The notes below the pieces were generated by a model. That model was not told where the DNA came from. It saw nothing but the letters and a program-made list of their open reading frames with translations, and searched no databases. The position numbers and the translations under genes were made by a program. Positions 21,225 through 33,192 of a stretch of DNA of 64,000 nt are shown here, in pieces; the stretch's first letter is position 1, and the number at the start of each line of letters is the position of its first letter. The stretch comes from Isochrysis galbana (lineage: Eukaryota > Haptophyta > Isochrysidales > Isochrysidaceae), in NCBI GenBank assembly GCA_018136815.1, contig CM030936.1, positions 6,906,382 to 6,970,381 on the forward strand. The letters are read 5' to 3'.

Positions 21225-22255
21225 CGACGGACAAAGAGCCTGAGAACAACAGGTTACACCGACTCACGAACACACCGGAATCATTCACCCAAACAAAGCA
21301 AATTATCAAGCAACCGCGACCCCAAATCACCGATAACTCAAACACGTCGCGAGAGACGGAGAGAGAGAGCGAGAGAGAGAGAGAGACTCCGCAGCGACGG
21401 CCGGAGCGTGTCTCCGTTGTAACTTCCCCACGTAGCGGAGAGTCCGAAGGGGAGCGTCATGTCGCGCGACCACGGCGATCACTTTGGATACAGATCGCAA
21501 CGAGATGTCTTCACGACCGAATAAATCTTGCCGTTGAGCGTGAACCTTCTAGACGCTTCTAACGAACAACCCTGAGTAGCAACCAAGGGGAAGAAACACC
21601 AAAGGGGCCAAGGCTTGCATGTAGCTTGCATCAAGGGGAAAGATTCCCTCACCTAGGAAGCGAACCTACACCGGTCTCCAAGGGGAGATGGCAAATTAAA
21701 CCTCAAATCTCGAGCGGCTAGAGCAACCGACTCGCTCGCCAAAACCTTGACCGAGAAGAAAGAAGCAAGGACCTACAAGCCAAGGGTAGCGGACCTAGGG
21801 AATGTGAGAGGAAATTTCCGAACGCCAAGACGAACGCCAAACGCCGAACGCGGGGATTCAACGAAACCCTAACCAGGCCAAGCAGAACCTACGAAGAACA
21901 GGCCTGGACAACAACGAAAGTCAGCAGGTCCCAAGAAAGAACCGGAACCCAACAAGAAACAACAAGCCTTGCAAGAAGCTAAACAAGCCTTCACAAGGTA
22001 ACTCGAGAGCCTGAGACAAGCGCGCAGCGAGCAACAGGCGACCTGGCTCCTTTAGGTAAAGATTACCCGAAAGGAGGAAACCTGGAATCTAGACCTGACA
22101 AACAGGCTAGAAGGAACGAAACGAGAACTCGAATTCTAGATCGCTAGGGACGAACCCTACCAACCTAGATGTACCTGAGCTTCGCCGTGTGGCCGCACGA
22201 CGAAGGACCTGGAAACAAGAGCCTGGAAATCGCATCATCTAGGATGAATGCGACA
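21225..22255 (-). other. Retrotransposon B leader / presumed 5' LTR region
   Basis: About 1 kb of non-coding sequence starts with TGTCGCATTC, continues through AT-richer text, and ends in a short TC-rich tract and the CTCTCGCGACGTGTTTGAGT motif. It is nearly collinear with copy C (46664-47693) and partly with copy A. The TG start fits an LTR 5' terminus, but the 3' boundary of an LTR cannot be set because no second LTR is present in the window. Confidence 0.6.
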
Positions 22256-23184
22256 CCGTTTCCCTTCACTCCCCCTACACCTGCCTTGCGGCTCGTCCCC
22301 TCGTGCTCTACCTAGGGGCTGGGTGTCGTGGGTCTCCAGTGGCAGACGGTGTGTGCCGATTCGCGATGGCCTGTTTCGCGCCTTCCTCCTATGCCATCGG
22401 GCTACCGGCTATTGTGTGTTTGCTCCTTGTGCTGGGTGTCAGGCAGCTGTGGTCAGTGTGTCTAGGGCCTACTTTAGGATGGTGGGCGGCTCGCGGCGCG
22501 GGGTCGCTTGGTTAGGCTAGTCGCTCTGCTATGTTGAGGGCTTCCGCTACCAGAGACAGATTCGTGCTCATGACTAGGGCGCCTTTGTTGTTAGTTAAGA
22601 AGACAGGGGCGCTGAGGTCGTGTGGAGATTTGATTTTCGGCTTCCTTCCCAGGGAGGCCTTGCGCGTGCGTGCGGTTAAGAAGTTGTCCGGAGGTTCCCG
22701 ACCTCTGACGAGGGCCGTGAACCTGTTTAGGACTCTTTCGATAACCGGTACGTGGTGGAAGGTGTGATTTTCGAATTCTCTTTGTAGAAGTCGCTTATGA
22801 TGTATCTCCATGCTATTAGGTAGAGGGCTTTAAGGCTATCCGGCGTCGGGGAATTCGGGTATGCGAACAGTCTGTCTTTGATTTTTTGAGTCGTCGATCT
22901 GTCTTTCGCCGGGGTGTACCCCGCTACGGCTTCTATGGTTTGAAATATCGGAAGCGTGGACGGGCATCTAGCTAGGTGCGTCGAGTTTTCTCTGTGTTTC
23001 CCGCAGAGTCTACATCTTGTGGTGGTCGCCGCTGCGAACCGGTTTCGCGTACCCAGCCTCCTATGGGTAACGTGCTTGAAGTGCAGGTGTTTGTCTGTGT
23101 GTTTTAGTAGGGGGTGGGTATAGAGTTTCGCCACGTGCTTCCATTCATCGTGCGTTAGGTCTAGCTTGCGGGCCCACGCCGCGG
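22256..23184 (-). mobile_element. LINE D: 5'-truncated 3' end
   Basis: Minus-strand frames give the C-terminal part of a non-LTR retrotransposon ORF2. They include a gag-knuckle-like CRLCGKHRENSTHLARC (C-x2-C-x7-H-x4-C), LYLIAWRYIISDFYKEN, and after a frameshift VPVIERVLNRFTALVRGREP and LGRKPKIKSPHDLSAPVFL. The ORF stops at 22512 and about 250 bp of 3' UTR follow, homologous to 33860-34100 in LINE E. The 3' tail is missing because retrotransposon B interrupts the UTR at 22255. The 5' truncation point is near 23184. Confidence 0.8.
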
Positions 23185-24163
23185 CAATTAACAATGAACA
23201 CACAACCGATGTGGACATCATGATCATGCCACTGCCATCCATGCATCTCATGTCTTACAATGGATGCGTCACAATAACAACATCAAGTCCTATCTTGAAC
23301 AACTTTGTGAGTGATCGCGAGACCTTCTACAAGAACCTGCACGGAGTAGCATCATCAACACCATGTTCCCCACATGTCAATGTCAGCGAGCACACCGCAC
23401 CACCACCACGCCTTCCACCTTAGCCATGTAGCACGATGCACCATGCAGATGACGGTCTCATATTGTGCCCAACAGAACGAGCGCGCTGAACGCGCAGGAG
23501 GGCGGGGAGAGGAGGACAACGCCCCCGTCGTGTTCGTGAAAACCTCGATAAAAGCCAACTGGAAGGTGGACGGCGGCAACCGGTACCCCGCACAAGCTAC
23601 GGAGATCGAGTGAGCTGATAGCACACGAGCAGCTCTCTCAACGCACCAAGTCCAAACCTAGCCTCCTCAGAGCAGCAGTCCCGCTGCGCTTGTGAGGGGT
23701 CGAGGTCGCTACATGCAGCCGCATGAGAGTATTGGCAAGAGGTTTCAAGAAGGCAATCTTTAAGCGAGACGGCCGCCCCTCTTTGTATCTGGAGATAATG
23801 ACGGCTCTTACACGCCGTTCGATGCACAGGCCCATTAGATGCGTCTGCGCAACCTAAAAAGAACATCAACGGCATGCATACCCACACTAGCGATGATGGA
23901 GTTTATGCCCCCGCGTCTGATTCTGCACATCCGCGGTAGAGCCGACACGCTCGGACGGATTTCGTGGACATCAACGTGCTCCGGCTACGAGCAGCACGAA
24001 GGCGGGCTCGAGACAAGCGCCACGTCGTGGCTGTGCTTGTCAATGGTGCTCTCTCGTGTTTTGCTTGACCACATACAGACATGAAGTTGAGCATGCTCTC
24101 CACAATGACACGAAGTGCTGGGTGACCCTGCTGCAGCCTCCCTGTAGACAGACGATGAAGCCC
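23185..24163. other. Possible plus-strand gene remnant, otherwise unassigned
   Basis: At 23200-23370 a plus-strand frame reads coherently (MPLPSMHLMSYNGCVTITTS, then LNNFVSDRETFYKNL) and a later frame ends at 23613 (VFVKTSIKANWKVDGG). They may be exons of a host gene truncated by LINE D, with a faint resemblance to the C-terminal part of condensation/acyltransferase-like proteins. I cannot join them with confidence. 23640-24163 shows nothing further apart from the downstream side of the membrane-protein gene. Confidence 0.3.
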
Positions 24164-25227
24164 TCACTTGTTGGACGTCTCCGCATCCATCGCCGCAAGG
24201 TTACTGCTAGAGCCCGGAGGCGTGGCGATTGTCTTCTCGTAGAGAGCACGTGACGCTGCGGCCGCCTTCAAAAGCTCCTCTTGCGTCTTGATTGGGCCAC
24301 TTGGAAATGGGGAGCCATCGGATTTACGCAAGATCTCGCCTGCACAACAGTGGAGGACGAGCGTGTCTTGTACACAGGCGTGGGAATCCGGGCGATGCCG
24401 ACACTCCGCGCAGCACGGTGCAGGTCAAGCTGGCTGGTGGCAGGGGGAAGCAATTCTTGTGCAGCAACACCCACAGCATAGTGCTCTGGGATGACACCAT
24501 GAGGCTGAGCGCATACCATTTGGCTTCTGTGGCGTGGTGACGAAAGAGTCCCCTTTCTGTGTAGAGGCTGACTTCATCACCTCAGCTTTGTCGGGCGCAC
24601 GGTATCCCGTACCGAGCTTGGCCGCCGAGCGACCGAGTTGCGCGTTGCGGAGCTGCTTCAGGCGTGAGTAGACCAGCCAGAGGACAAACCCCATCGCAAG
24701 CAATGCGGCGACATTGCGGAGCACAGAGCGGATTAACTCACCCTTTATCTCCTCGCGTTCTATCGCCTCCTGCACATGGGTGAGGCAGGCGTGTCAGTGG
24801 AGGCGCATGGCGCATGGTGTCTCGGAGTAGCATGGCTGCGGGTGATCACGAGTGCCGCGTGAGGCGAAAGACAGGGAGACAATGCCAGAGAGAGGGAGGA
24901 GGAGAGGGAAAGAGAAAGGAGGCGGATGGGTCAGGGACGGGAGACGGGAGACGGAGGCGGCGGAAGGAGGGAGGGGGAGGAGGGAGAGGGAGGGGGAGGA
25001 GGGAGAGGGAGAGGGAGAGAGAGAGGGAGAGAGATCTGACTCACCCACTCACTCTCCGAGGCGGCGTGCTGCTGCATCTGGCGCTCGTATTCTCGCAGCT
25101 CCCTGTCGTCGTGCGTGGGCGAGTCGGTTGGCGCGGCGCACCCTTCTTCGTCCGCCACCACGCTGGCTAGCGAGAGCACCGTCCAGAGCGCCGCCTCTCG
25201 CAAGCTCACGCCGCCGCGACGCGCCAT
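24164..25227 (-). CDS. Three-exon gene for a small single-pass membrane protein
   Basis: Exons 25227-25045, 24769-24517 and 24339-24164 join in frame through GT-AG introns (275 and 177 bp) to encode 203 residues. The N-terminus MARRGGVSLREAALWTVL with LSLASVVA is a good signal peptide, probably cleaved before DEEGCAAP. A short acidic luminal segment (RELREYERQMQQHAASESEW) and a charged linker follow. One membrane helix comes next (VAALLAMGFVLWLVYSRL, about residues 80-98). The last hundred residues are hydrophilic (TTPQKPNGEILRKSDGSPFP, TQEELLKAAAASRALYEK) and presumably cytosolic. The second donor is GTATGC. The first intron is a GA/CT-rich tract. I do not recognise the family; a type-I ER/Golgi protein is the simplest reading. 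A TC repeat lies about 45 bp upstream of the ATG. Confidence 0.75.
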
Positions 25228-25229
25228 CT

Positions 25230-25694
25230 CGAGCGACTCTCCTTTCGCTTCTCTCCGTCTCTCCTACACATATTCTCTCTCTCTGTCTGGAGTTTTGTAG
25301 TAGAAGGGGCTCATAGTCCCAATGTGCCTTGGTGTACGCTTAATTAGGTGTCCTCCGATCTCGTCCCCCTCCTTGCGTCGCTAAGACCATGCTACATCTA
25401 GCCCTCGTCTCGCTACTCGGTATGGGCCTGCCCACGGCTGTCCCACGCGCTCTATTCGAACATGGTACCCCCGCGAGTCGATCCGAACGCTCGCATCGCT
25501 CATCGCTCGATCTCGACCGCCTAGCTGGGAAACACAGCCGGGGCTTCTCCAAACACAGGAAACACAGTCTGTGTTTGGGTTTCGTAGAAACACAGCCAAA
25601 CACAGTCCCAAACACAGCGGGACAGCGGGGGGTCTCTACCTCTATAACTCACAAATATCTCTTCTAAGTATAGTATAGTGCTTTGTATAATATA
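25230..25694. other. Promoter-side region with short repeats
   Basis: CTCTCTCTCTGTCTGG at 25271-25286 lies just upstream of the membrane-protein gene. At 25540-25625 the motif AAACACAG occurs several times in both exact and near form, a short degenerate minisatellite. No gene is supported. Confidence 0.5.
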
Positions 25695-26311
25695 CTACCT
25701 CCGTTCCAAAACTGAGATGTGAGAGAGCCTTTGGGAAGCGAGGGCGGCGCCTAGAGAAGAGGAGGCACTAGATGGAAGGCCGGGGTGTGGGGAGGGTACA
25801 TGCTGGCTTAACAAGGTGCTTTCGTTGAGGATGTTAACGAAAATCTAAAGCGCCCCACAACGTGTCAAAAACGGGCACTCTATTTACTGTCAGAAGCAAC
25901 GTCACGACGATGCGGCAAGGCGCAAGGCGTGATGGTTTCCACCGGGAGGACTGTTGGTGGTTGAGCTCCTCTTCTTGCGCCCCTTGCCTTGCCACTCATA
26001 CTCGCCCCCAGTGCGAGCGCCGCGCTGCGGCGGCTCCACCACCTTCAGCCGCGCCATGCGGCCGCGAATGCCACGGGCCAAGAGCTTTCGCGCCAATCGT
26101 TCGCGTCAGCCGATTTGCAAACCCAGTCCACATTGAAAAAATGCCTATTTCAATCGTGTTTCGAGTGCTGAGCCCCCCCCTCCTCACCCCATTAAGCCAG
26201 CATGTACCGGCAACCCCCCCATTGAAGTTGCGGTTTATTTATTTCAAGTTTTGGGGAGCTGGAGCTGTGAAAAGAAAACTGAAAATTTTTTCAGTTTTGG
26301 AACGGAGGTAG
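25695..26311. mobile_element. Stowaway/mariner-like MITE
   Basis: A 617-bp element is bounded by perfect 21-bp terminal inverted repeats that begin CTACCTCCGTTCCAAAACTG and is flanked by TA on both sides (25693-25694, 26312-26313). TA target duplication and a CTNCCTCCGTTCC-type terminus are the hallmark of Stowaway and other Tc1/mariner MITEs in plants. No transposase is recognisable inside. The open frames in the body do not resemble a DDE domain, so it is presumed non-autonomous. Confidence 0.85.
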
Positions 26312-26732
26312 TATAATATATGCCCCGCGCCCCGCGCCCCGCGCGCGGCTCCGCTGCTCCGCTCCCTTGTGACCGTGCGCGACACCCCCCTCCCTCTCCC
26401 TCTCTCCTCCCTCATCCCCATGTTCAACCCCAACGTCGACCGTGCCTTGCGCGCGCGCGCGTGCAACGACGGGGCAGGCGAGGCAGACCGTGCCGACACC
26501 CCGCGGCAGGAGAGGGCACCCACGGCCGCTGCGCCCCTGCAGTGGGCCGTGCTCCTCAATGGAGCGCGAGGCGCCCAGCAGCCGGCCGTTCTGCAAGATG
26601 ACGACGAGGCATGTGAAGAGGCCCTGCCCGCCGCGCGTGGCAGGCCGGGAAGCATGACCCCCTTTGGCGTGCTCCCCGCCCGCGCCACCGGCCTGAGTCA
26701 GCCTGTCCTTCAGGGAGTGCGCAAGCGCTCCA
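26312..26732. other. GC-rich sequence, no supported gene
   Basis: Several overlapping open frames exist on both strands because of the base composition. None shows a domain. It may be the 5' part of the hAT relic that follows. Confidence 0.4.
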
Positions 26733-27185
26733 TTGGCGCGAGGCGCACCGAAGCAGTCTGGAGTCTGGGCGTGCGTCATGCGTCATCATCCTCGGCGAGG
26801 AAGACGCCCCAACCACCCGCTGTGGCGGTGCATTGGTTGTGGTGTGCAGCGGCGCGGCAGTGCTACGAGGGTTGTTGACCACGTGCTTGGTCGCAACAAC
26901 TCTGCACAATGCCCTTCCGATGACTCATCTTTCCTAACCCTCGTTGAGAAGGTGCGCACAAGTGAGAGCGAGAAAGATGCGAAGAAGCGGCAGAAGGCGG
27001 CAGCGAGGGAAGTAGATGTGGCGGCAGCGGCGCCGCTCGTAGCCCCTCGAGGGTTGGTGGCTCGCCCGCGACCTCGCCCGCCGATCCCGCCGTCCTTGGG
27101 AATTCTGACCTTCTCTGGCAGTCTCTGCCTCTGCCAGGACAGCCTCGAGCTTGTGGGACGTTCTATGCTTCTTCTTATCTTGTCT
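26733..27185 (+). pseudogene. hAT transposase N-terminal relic with BED-type zinc finger
   Basis: The frame reading WRCIGCGVQRRGSATRVVDH then VLGRNNSAQCP has the C-x2-C...H...C arrangement of a BED finger. It is followed by FLTLVEKV and a basic linker (SEKDAKKRQKAAAREVD), as in the start of plant-type hAT transposases. The frame runs into unrelated sequence and is cut at 27186 by the tail of LINE I. The catalytic core and dimerisation domain are absent. A separate hAT C-terminus survives at 54442-54579. Confidence 0.55.
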
Positions 27186-27790
27186 AAAAAAAATCTGAAG
27201 ATTCTGGGCTACACACCTACTAAACTAGGGTACTTCCCCATCCCTGCTGCCACCGCCCTTAACTTCCCTTTCCTCCACCTCCTCCCCTTCTCCCCTTCAT
27301 TCCTTTGTCTTCGGTATCCGGGGTTCGGCTCGGGTGCGCTACCGCGAGCCTGGTTCAGAGCGCGGGTTCCGGACAGGCCTGCTGTTGGTCAATTGTCGTT
27401 GTGTGTCTGTCGGGTCGCGCGGTTGTAGGTGCCTATCCTTCTGTGGGTTAGGTGCTTGAAGTGGAGGTGTGTATCTCTCGCCGTCATCATCGGGGATGTG
27501 TATATTGTGGCTAAGTGTTCCCACGTGTTGTCGGGTGTCGGTAGTCGCTGTTTCCAATTCTCGGGTCCCGTTAGGCGTCTACGATTTACGTCTGTCTTCT
27601 GCATTGCTCGTGTTAGTTGTTCCACTCCCGTTTTGTCTAACGGGGTATCTCCGTCCAGAGTATACTCGTCCGCTAGGGGGTATTCCAGTCTCTTGTTTGA
27701 TTTGAAGCCATCCCCCCATTTTGCCGGTGGGGAGGGGCGAGCGCGACGACGGAGCGGACATGGCTGGGCGGATCGGATTGGATAGGCTGA
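27186..27790 (-). mobile_element. LINE I: 5'-truncated 3' end
   Basis: The 3' terminus on the sense strand (…AGCCCAGAATCTTCAGA followed by T8, at 27193-27186) matches the LINE B terminus at 8232. Upstream frames show HLHFKHLTHRRIGTYNR, the same region as HLHFKHVTHRRLGTRNR in LINE D, plus remnants of the RT C-terminal domain (LEYPLADEYTL). It is truncated near 27790 and frameshifted. Confidence 0.8.
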
Positions 27791-28383
27791 GGCTGGGGGA
27801 TTGGTGGGGTTTGGTATTGAGGTAGTGTTGAGAACGAGGGACGAGAACGGGAACGGGAACGAGAACGAGAGCGACGAACGAAGAACGACAGACGACAGAC
27901 GGTTAGGGGCCGATGGACCGACGAGATGACACTACACTCACGTCAACACTCTCCACACTAACGTATCCCTATCACGGAACGCAAAGGAACCCGCTGACAG
28001 ACCGAACAAGGAAGAGAATGCCGACAAGAGAGCGACGGGGCGACGGACGATCCGACGGGGCGACAGTTACGCACAGGAATAAGGAGGGAATCTTTTGAAA
28101 ACCCTTATAAGTGATTTGATGAAGACCGAAGTAAAACAGCGCCACGGTATAATCCAACGGCCAACACCTGAGGGGGAATCAGGGTCACACATGGGGGCGG
28201 TTCCTTGCACCGGCGATACCTGATCGCGCGACTTAGCCTAAAATGCGAGGAGCACGCAAGGAGGTAAGCCAGGTGAGGGGCAAGCAGGCGACAAAGGAGG
28301 CGACAAAGGAGGCGAGGGCAACAAGGGCGAATGGACGAATGTAGGACACTGCGACGGTGACTCGTGGCTAGCCTGCAAGGAGG
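27791..28383. other. Unassigned; GAACGAGAACGG-type short repeats
   Basis: 27825-27870 contains a run of GAACGGGAACG/GAACGAGAACG hexamer-like repeats. 28245-28383 may belong to the 3' part of the ankyrin gene, but it lies beyond the gap and cannot be joined. Confidence 0.4.
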
Positions 28384-28483
28384 NNNNNNNNNNNNNNNNN
28401 NNNNNNNNNNNNNNNNNNNNNNNNNNNNNNNNNNNNNNNNNNNNNNNNNNNNNNNNNNNNNNNNNNNNNNNNNNNNNNNNNNN
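28384..28483. other. Assembly gap (100 N)
   Basis: A placeholder of exactly 100 N that removes the C-terminal coding part of the ankyrin gene. Confidence 1.
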
Positions 28484-29897
28484 CGAACCGCTGCGAGTGC
28501 AGCCTGGGCCACCCCCCAGCCCCTTGATCGCACCGGTCATCGTGACGCCCACCCCGCCACCGCAACCGACGCTCGCAAGTACATCACTGAGCGTCGCCAC
28601 GTTGCGACTGACATTAAGCCCTGCGCGCGCCTCCTCGGCCTGCAACGGTGCGCCTCGCGTATCTTCCTCAGCGGCCGCCTGCTCTACGAGCGCCCGTCGC
28701 TCCGCACGGCGCGCTACCTCCATCTTCTTGGCCGCCGTGGCCATAGCCTGCCGGCGCTTTTCGTCCTCCGCCTCAACCGCAGCGCCCACCGACGGCGGCC
28801 GTGCGGCTGGCGGCGTTCGGCCAAGCACGAGCGACGCCTCCGGCGCGGCCCCCCGCTGGAGGCCACTGCGGGGCAGCGAGAGCCCGTCCTCGACCAGCTG
28901 CGTGGGATGCTCGCCCATCGCCGTCACCCCGTGCGAGTGAGCCGGAGCTGATTGTCCCTTCGTCAAGCTGGTGGCCCCTGCACGTGCGATCTGCCCGAGA
29001 CCGGCGCGAAGAACTTGGTCGGCTGAGACGTCGTTCTCCAAGAGCGCCTCGGCCGCCGCCCGCGCCTCCTCCTCCTGTAGTGCGCGCTCTGCCACCGCCG
29101 CCGCCGCCGCCGCCCGCCGCGCCTCTGCCTCCGCCTCAGCCTTGGCCCGGCGTTCAGCCGCCGCCGCCTTGGCTGCGGCACGGGCCGCCGCCGCCTCCAC
29201 CTCGCGCCACCGCTCCTCCTCGAGCGCGTGGGTCTCTCTCGCCAGCCGCGCCTCAGCATCCGCCCGCTGCGCTGCGGCTGCCGCCGCGGCGTCCCGCTCC
29301 TTCAACTCGGCCTCCCTCGCCTCGGCCAGACGCCGCCGCCAGGACAAACCGGCACCCGCCTCTTCATGCGGCGCCTCCTTCGCAGAGGCTCCCTCGTTGC
29401 CGCTCGCGGGCGCGAGCTTCTCCTCGCGCGGCGGTCGGAGCAACGGCTTGACGGCCTCGGCGGCCTGGCTGCCCTCGAGCAGCGCATCAAGCTGCTCGTC
29501 CGTCAGCCGCCGCAGAGCCGCCGGATCGAAATCAGAAGACGGTTCATCTGAAGGGGCGAGTGACGGCCCACTCGTTGATGCGGCCCGCCGCCTGACTGGA
29601 CTGCGCTCCAACGGCAGGCCGCCGCTCGGGCCGGAAGTCGCGCGCCGGCCTGCCACTGGTCCTGCAGTGCGCATGCCGGAGGGGGCACCTCTGCGTCCCA
29701 CCGGCGGCTTCAGGGCTCCCGGCGTCCTCTTGTCGGGGGCCGGCTTGGGATCTCGGACGCCGCCCGTCCCCGCCACGTTCTCCGCGTCCTCAGCGTGCTC
29801 CTCCTTTCTCCGAGGGGGCCGCGCCGCTTCCTCGTGTTGCACCGGATGCGGCGCCCGGGGCGGCATCTTCTGCCTGCGGCCGAGGGAGCCGAAGGGC

Positions 29898-29934
<37 letters not shown>

Positions 29935-30799
29935 CGGCGGGGCCTTCTGCCCGTGCCTGAGGCTTGGGCCTCAGGCCGCCGCCGCCTGCTCTCCCGCTCT
30001 TGGCGGTAGAGGCGGCGATCGCCGCCTCCACCTCTAGCGACTCCAGCCGGCCGCCGGCCGCGCGTCGTATGAGTGATTCCTGCACACCCACCTTGCGCGC
30101 GAGCACGACGGCGTCCAGCAGTGCCCGGTCGCCGTGCTCGGCGGCTTCGAACAGCCTCTCCTCCGCCGCCACCCGCCGCTCCGTCGCCTCCACCTCAATC
30201 ATCTCGACGATGCCGGCATGGCCGAGCCGCCGCGCATTGTCGAGCGCGGTGCCATCCTCGTCCCTCGGTTCCAGCTTGCAGCCCGCGTCGAGCAGCAGCC
30301 GCACCACGTCGGCTCGGCCGAAGCAAGCAGCAACAATGAGTGGTGTCGAGCCGTCTCTCCGCCGCGCCTCCACGTCCGCCCCTGCGCGCAAGAGAGCCCT
30401 CACACACTCGATCCTCCCACTCTCGCAAGCGGCGTACAGAGCGCTCCTCCCATCTCCCGCGGCCGATTCGACTGAAACGGCTCTCTCCGCGAGGAGAAGA
30501 TGGACGCAGGCAGTCCTCCCCTCCCTGGCCGCAATCCAGAGCGGCGTGAGCCCTCCGGAGAGCGTGCGGATCGCGGGAGAAGCGCAGGAGAGAAGAAGAG
30601 AGCGAACGCATTCGGTGGCTCCCGCTTTGGAAGCTGCAAAGAGAGCCGTCTGGCCGTCAGGGCCGTGGGGGGCGTCGAGGAGGGAGCGAGAGAGGGTGGA
30701 GAGGCCTTCGGTGGCGAGGGACTTGAGCAGACGACGCGTTGCCGCCTCGTTGCCTGCTTGGGCCGAGGAGAAGAGCTTGACAGATAGCTCTTCTGACAT
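28484..30799 (-). CDS. Ankyrin-repeat protein with long coiled coil (C-terminus in gap)
   Basis: 772 codons are visible without an intron, from ATG 30799 (MSEELSVKLFSSAQAGNEAA). Residues 12-210 form about five ankyrin repeats, with signatures DGQTALFAASKAGATECVRS, GLTPLWIAAREGRTACVHLL, DGRSALYAACESGRIECVRA, DGSTPLIVAACFGRADVVRL and DGTALDNARRLGHAGIVEM. A Pro/Arg/Gly-rich disordered region follows, including a Gly12 run encoded by (GCC)n. Around residues 490-610 a Glu/Ala/Arg coiled coil appears (RRLAEAREAELKERDAAAAA, ALEEERWREVEAAAARAAAK). Ankyrin repeats bind proteins, so a scaffold role is the general inference; no catalytic domain is seen. A (TC)n tract begins 69 bp upstream of the start. 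The Met at 30799 is the first in the frame and directly precedes the ankyrin fold. Confidence 0.85.
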
Positions 30800-30862
30800 C
30801 TCCCTCTCAGGCAGGGGAGGAGAGAGAGTGTCTCTCCCACTTTGTTTTCTCTCTCCCCCTCT

Positions 30863-31907
<1,045 letters not shown>

Positions 31908-33058
31908 GGGGACTCTCACCCTACCATGAGCCCCCCCGCGAGCACCCCGAAGGAGAGGCCCAGGAGCACCACGTACGCGACGAGAACGGCGTCGCCTTGG
32001 CTCGGCATGAGGGCGCGCCCCGAGAGGGCCTGGTAGACGCCCACGCCGAGCACGGCGTAGCCCGTCCCATTGTGCGCGACCGCTGCGCCTGAAGGGTCAT
32101 ACTGCAACTAAGTTTATACTTAGTTCGCCCATGGGGGGGCACGAGCCCCCCTCTCTCTCCACTCCTCCCCTGCCATGGGGGAGGAACCACCCACTCTCCT
32201 GGCACGCCTGATGGCTTGCCAGGAGCACACAGCCCTGCTGACCCATTCCTCTCCCCACAGGCCCGCCTGATTCGCCCGCCCTGGCCCGTCGTGGCCTGCC
32301 CATCCCTCTGACCAGCCCCTCCTCCCCCTGGGCCCCCCTGATCAGGACCCCCCAGCCAGCTCCAGTCGACTGGCAGGGGCTCGAGAGCCAGCGAGGGAGA
32401 GGCAGGAGGGGCCAGGGCCATGCCCCAGCCTCACCTGCCCCCTGAGCTGCGCTCCCAGGCCCCTGCCGGCCTCCTGGGGACCTGAAGAGGGGCCGCAGGC
32501 GCGCGCCATGGGCCCCCGCCGCAGGAAAGAGAGGAGGAAAAGGGAAGAGGGAGGGGAGGGGGGAGCGGCAGCTCTCCCCTCCGGCAGAAACGTGTCTTCT
32601 CGCCCCGTTTGGGTAAGAGAAGACGGGGGCGCCAGAGCCAGGAAGGAAGGGCCGCGGCTCGCCGCGGCCACTCGCTTCGGCGAGGAGAGATTAGCGCTCC
32701 TGGGCCCCTATTCACGAGTGCCCCCCCCCCCCCCCCGCGTTGCTTTTACCCGAAAGGGGTTTTCCCCCAGCGTGGACTCGAGGAGAGGACGTGCTGGGGT
32801 GCGCGGGGTCGGTGCGTGCACTGGGGGGAGGACAAATATCGAGGGGAGGGGGCAGTGCCCCCTCCCCCCGGTAGCACTCGGACACCTGGCCCGTCAGGCA
32901 TGGCGGGATTCCGGGACGGAAAAGTTGTGTCCGATTAGCTAGTGGGGTTGGCTAGGATATAACATTAATTATTTTATTTTATTGAAGGGTCATACTGCGC
33001 GTCCGCTGTCACATCAGTCCTCGCCGCTATGCTGAGCGGCATGCAATACCGTGGGTAC
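31908..33058 (-). pseudogene. Host membrane-protein exon split by a SINE insertion
   Basis: On the minus strand MPLSIAARTDVTADAQYDPS (33058-32983) is interrupted by the 877-bp SINE and continues at 32105 with GAAVAHNGTGYAVLGVGVYQ. It then enters a hydrophobic stretch (DAVLVAYVVLLGLSFGVLAG) and stops being coding at a GGGTGAG splice donor near 31908. The 16-bp duplication at both sides shows the pre-insertion frame was continuous. Two membrane helices are likely. Upstream, the exon meets the truncated tail of LINE F at 33060, so both sides have been disrupted. I cannot name the family. Confidence 0.5.
32106..32982 (+). mobile_element. SINE-like non-autonomous retroelement, copy 2
   Basis: An 877-bp copy in sense orientation, closely matching the inverted copy at 4502-5369, flanked by the 16-bp duplication TGAAGGGTCATACTGC (32090-32105 and 32983-32998). 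It starts AACTAAGTTTATACTTAGTT and ends GGCTAGGATATAACATTAAT plus a T-rich ATTTT tail. The two copies differ by scattered substitutions and homopolymer length, so they are not recent twins. Confidence 0.9.
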
Positions 33059-33059
33059 A

Positions 33060-33192
33060 GCAAGCACGCCGTGGCGCACGAGGGGAGGAGTCGCGAGGCA
33101 AGTGGAGGGAGTGGGAGGGAACGCGGGCGTGGCTGCGAGGAAAGTTTGTGCAAAGCCGCGCGTGGGGTGAGAATATTAAGAAGTTTTTTTTT
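33060..33192 (+). mobile_element. LINE F: very short 3' end
   Basis: About 130 bp related to the LINE E 3' UTR, ending GAGAATATTAAGAAG followed by T9. It is severely 5'-truncated and has no coding content. Confidence 0.7.

Larger units (their letters stand above)
12290..22255 (-). mobile_element. Methyltransferase-bearing LTR-type retrotransposon, copy B
   Basis: Reading the minus strand from TGTCGCATTC at 22255, the element has about a 1-kb leader, a gag-like ORF (21224-18342), and an ORF with a DNA-methyltransferase-like domain and an aspartic protease (18177 to about 14900). An RT and RNase H follow (14896-12362). This is the Ty3-like order with an extra domain placed between gag and protease. 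No integrase, tyrosine recombinase or 3' LTR is visible before the gap at 12186. At 22255 it abuts LINE D's 3' UTR, into which it appears to have inserted. Frameshifts near 14925, 13205 and 12895 show that this copy is no longer functional as sequenced. Copies A and C share the leader. Confidence 0.85.
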
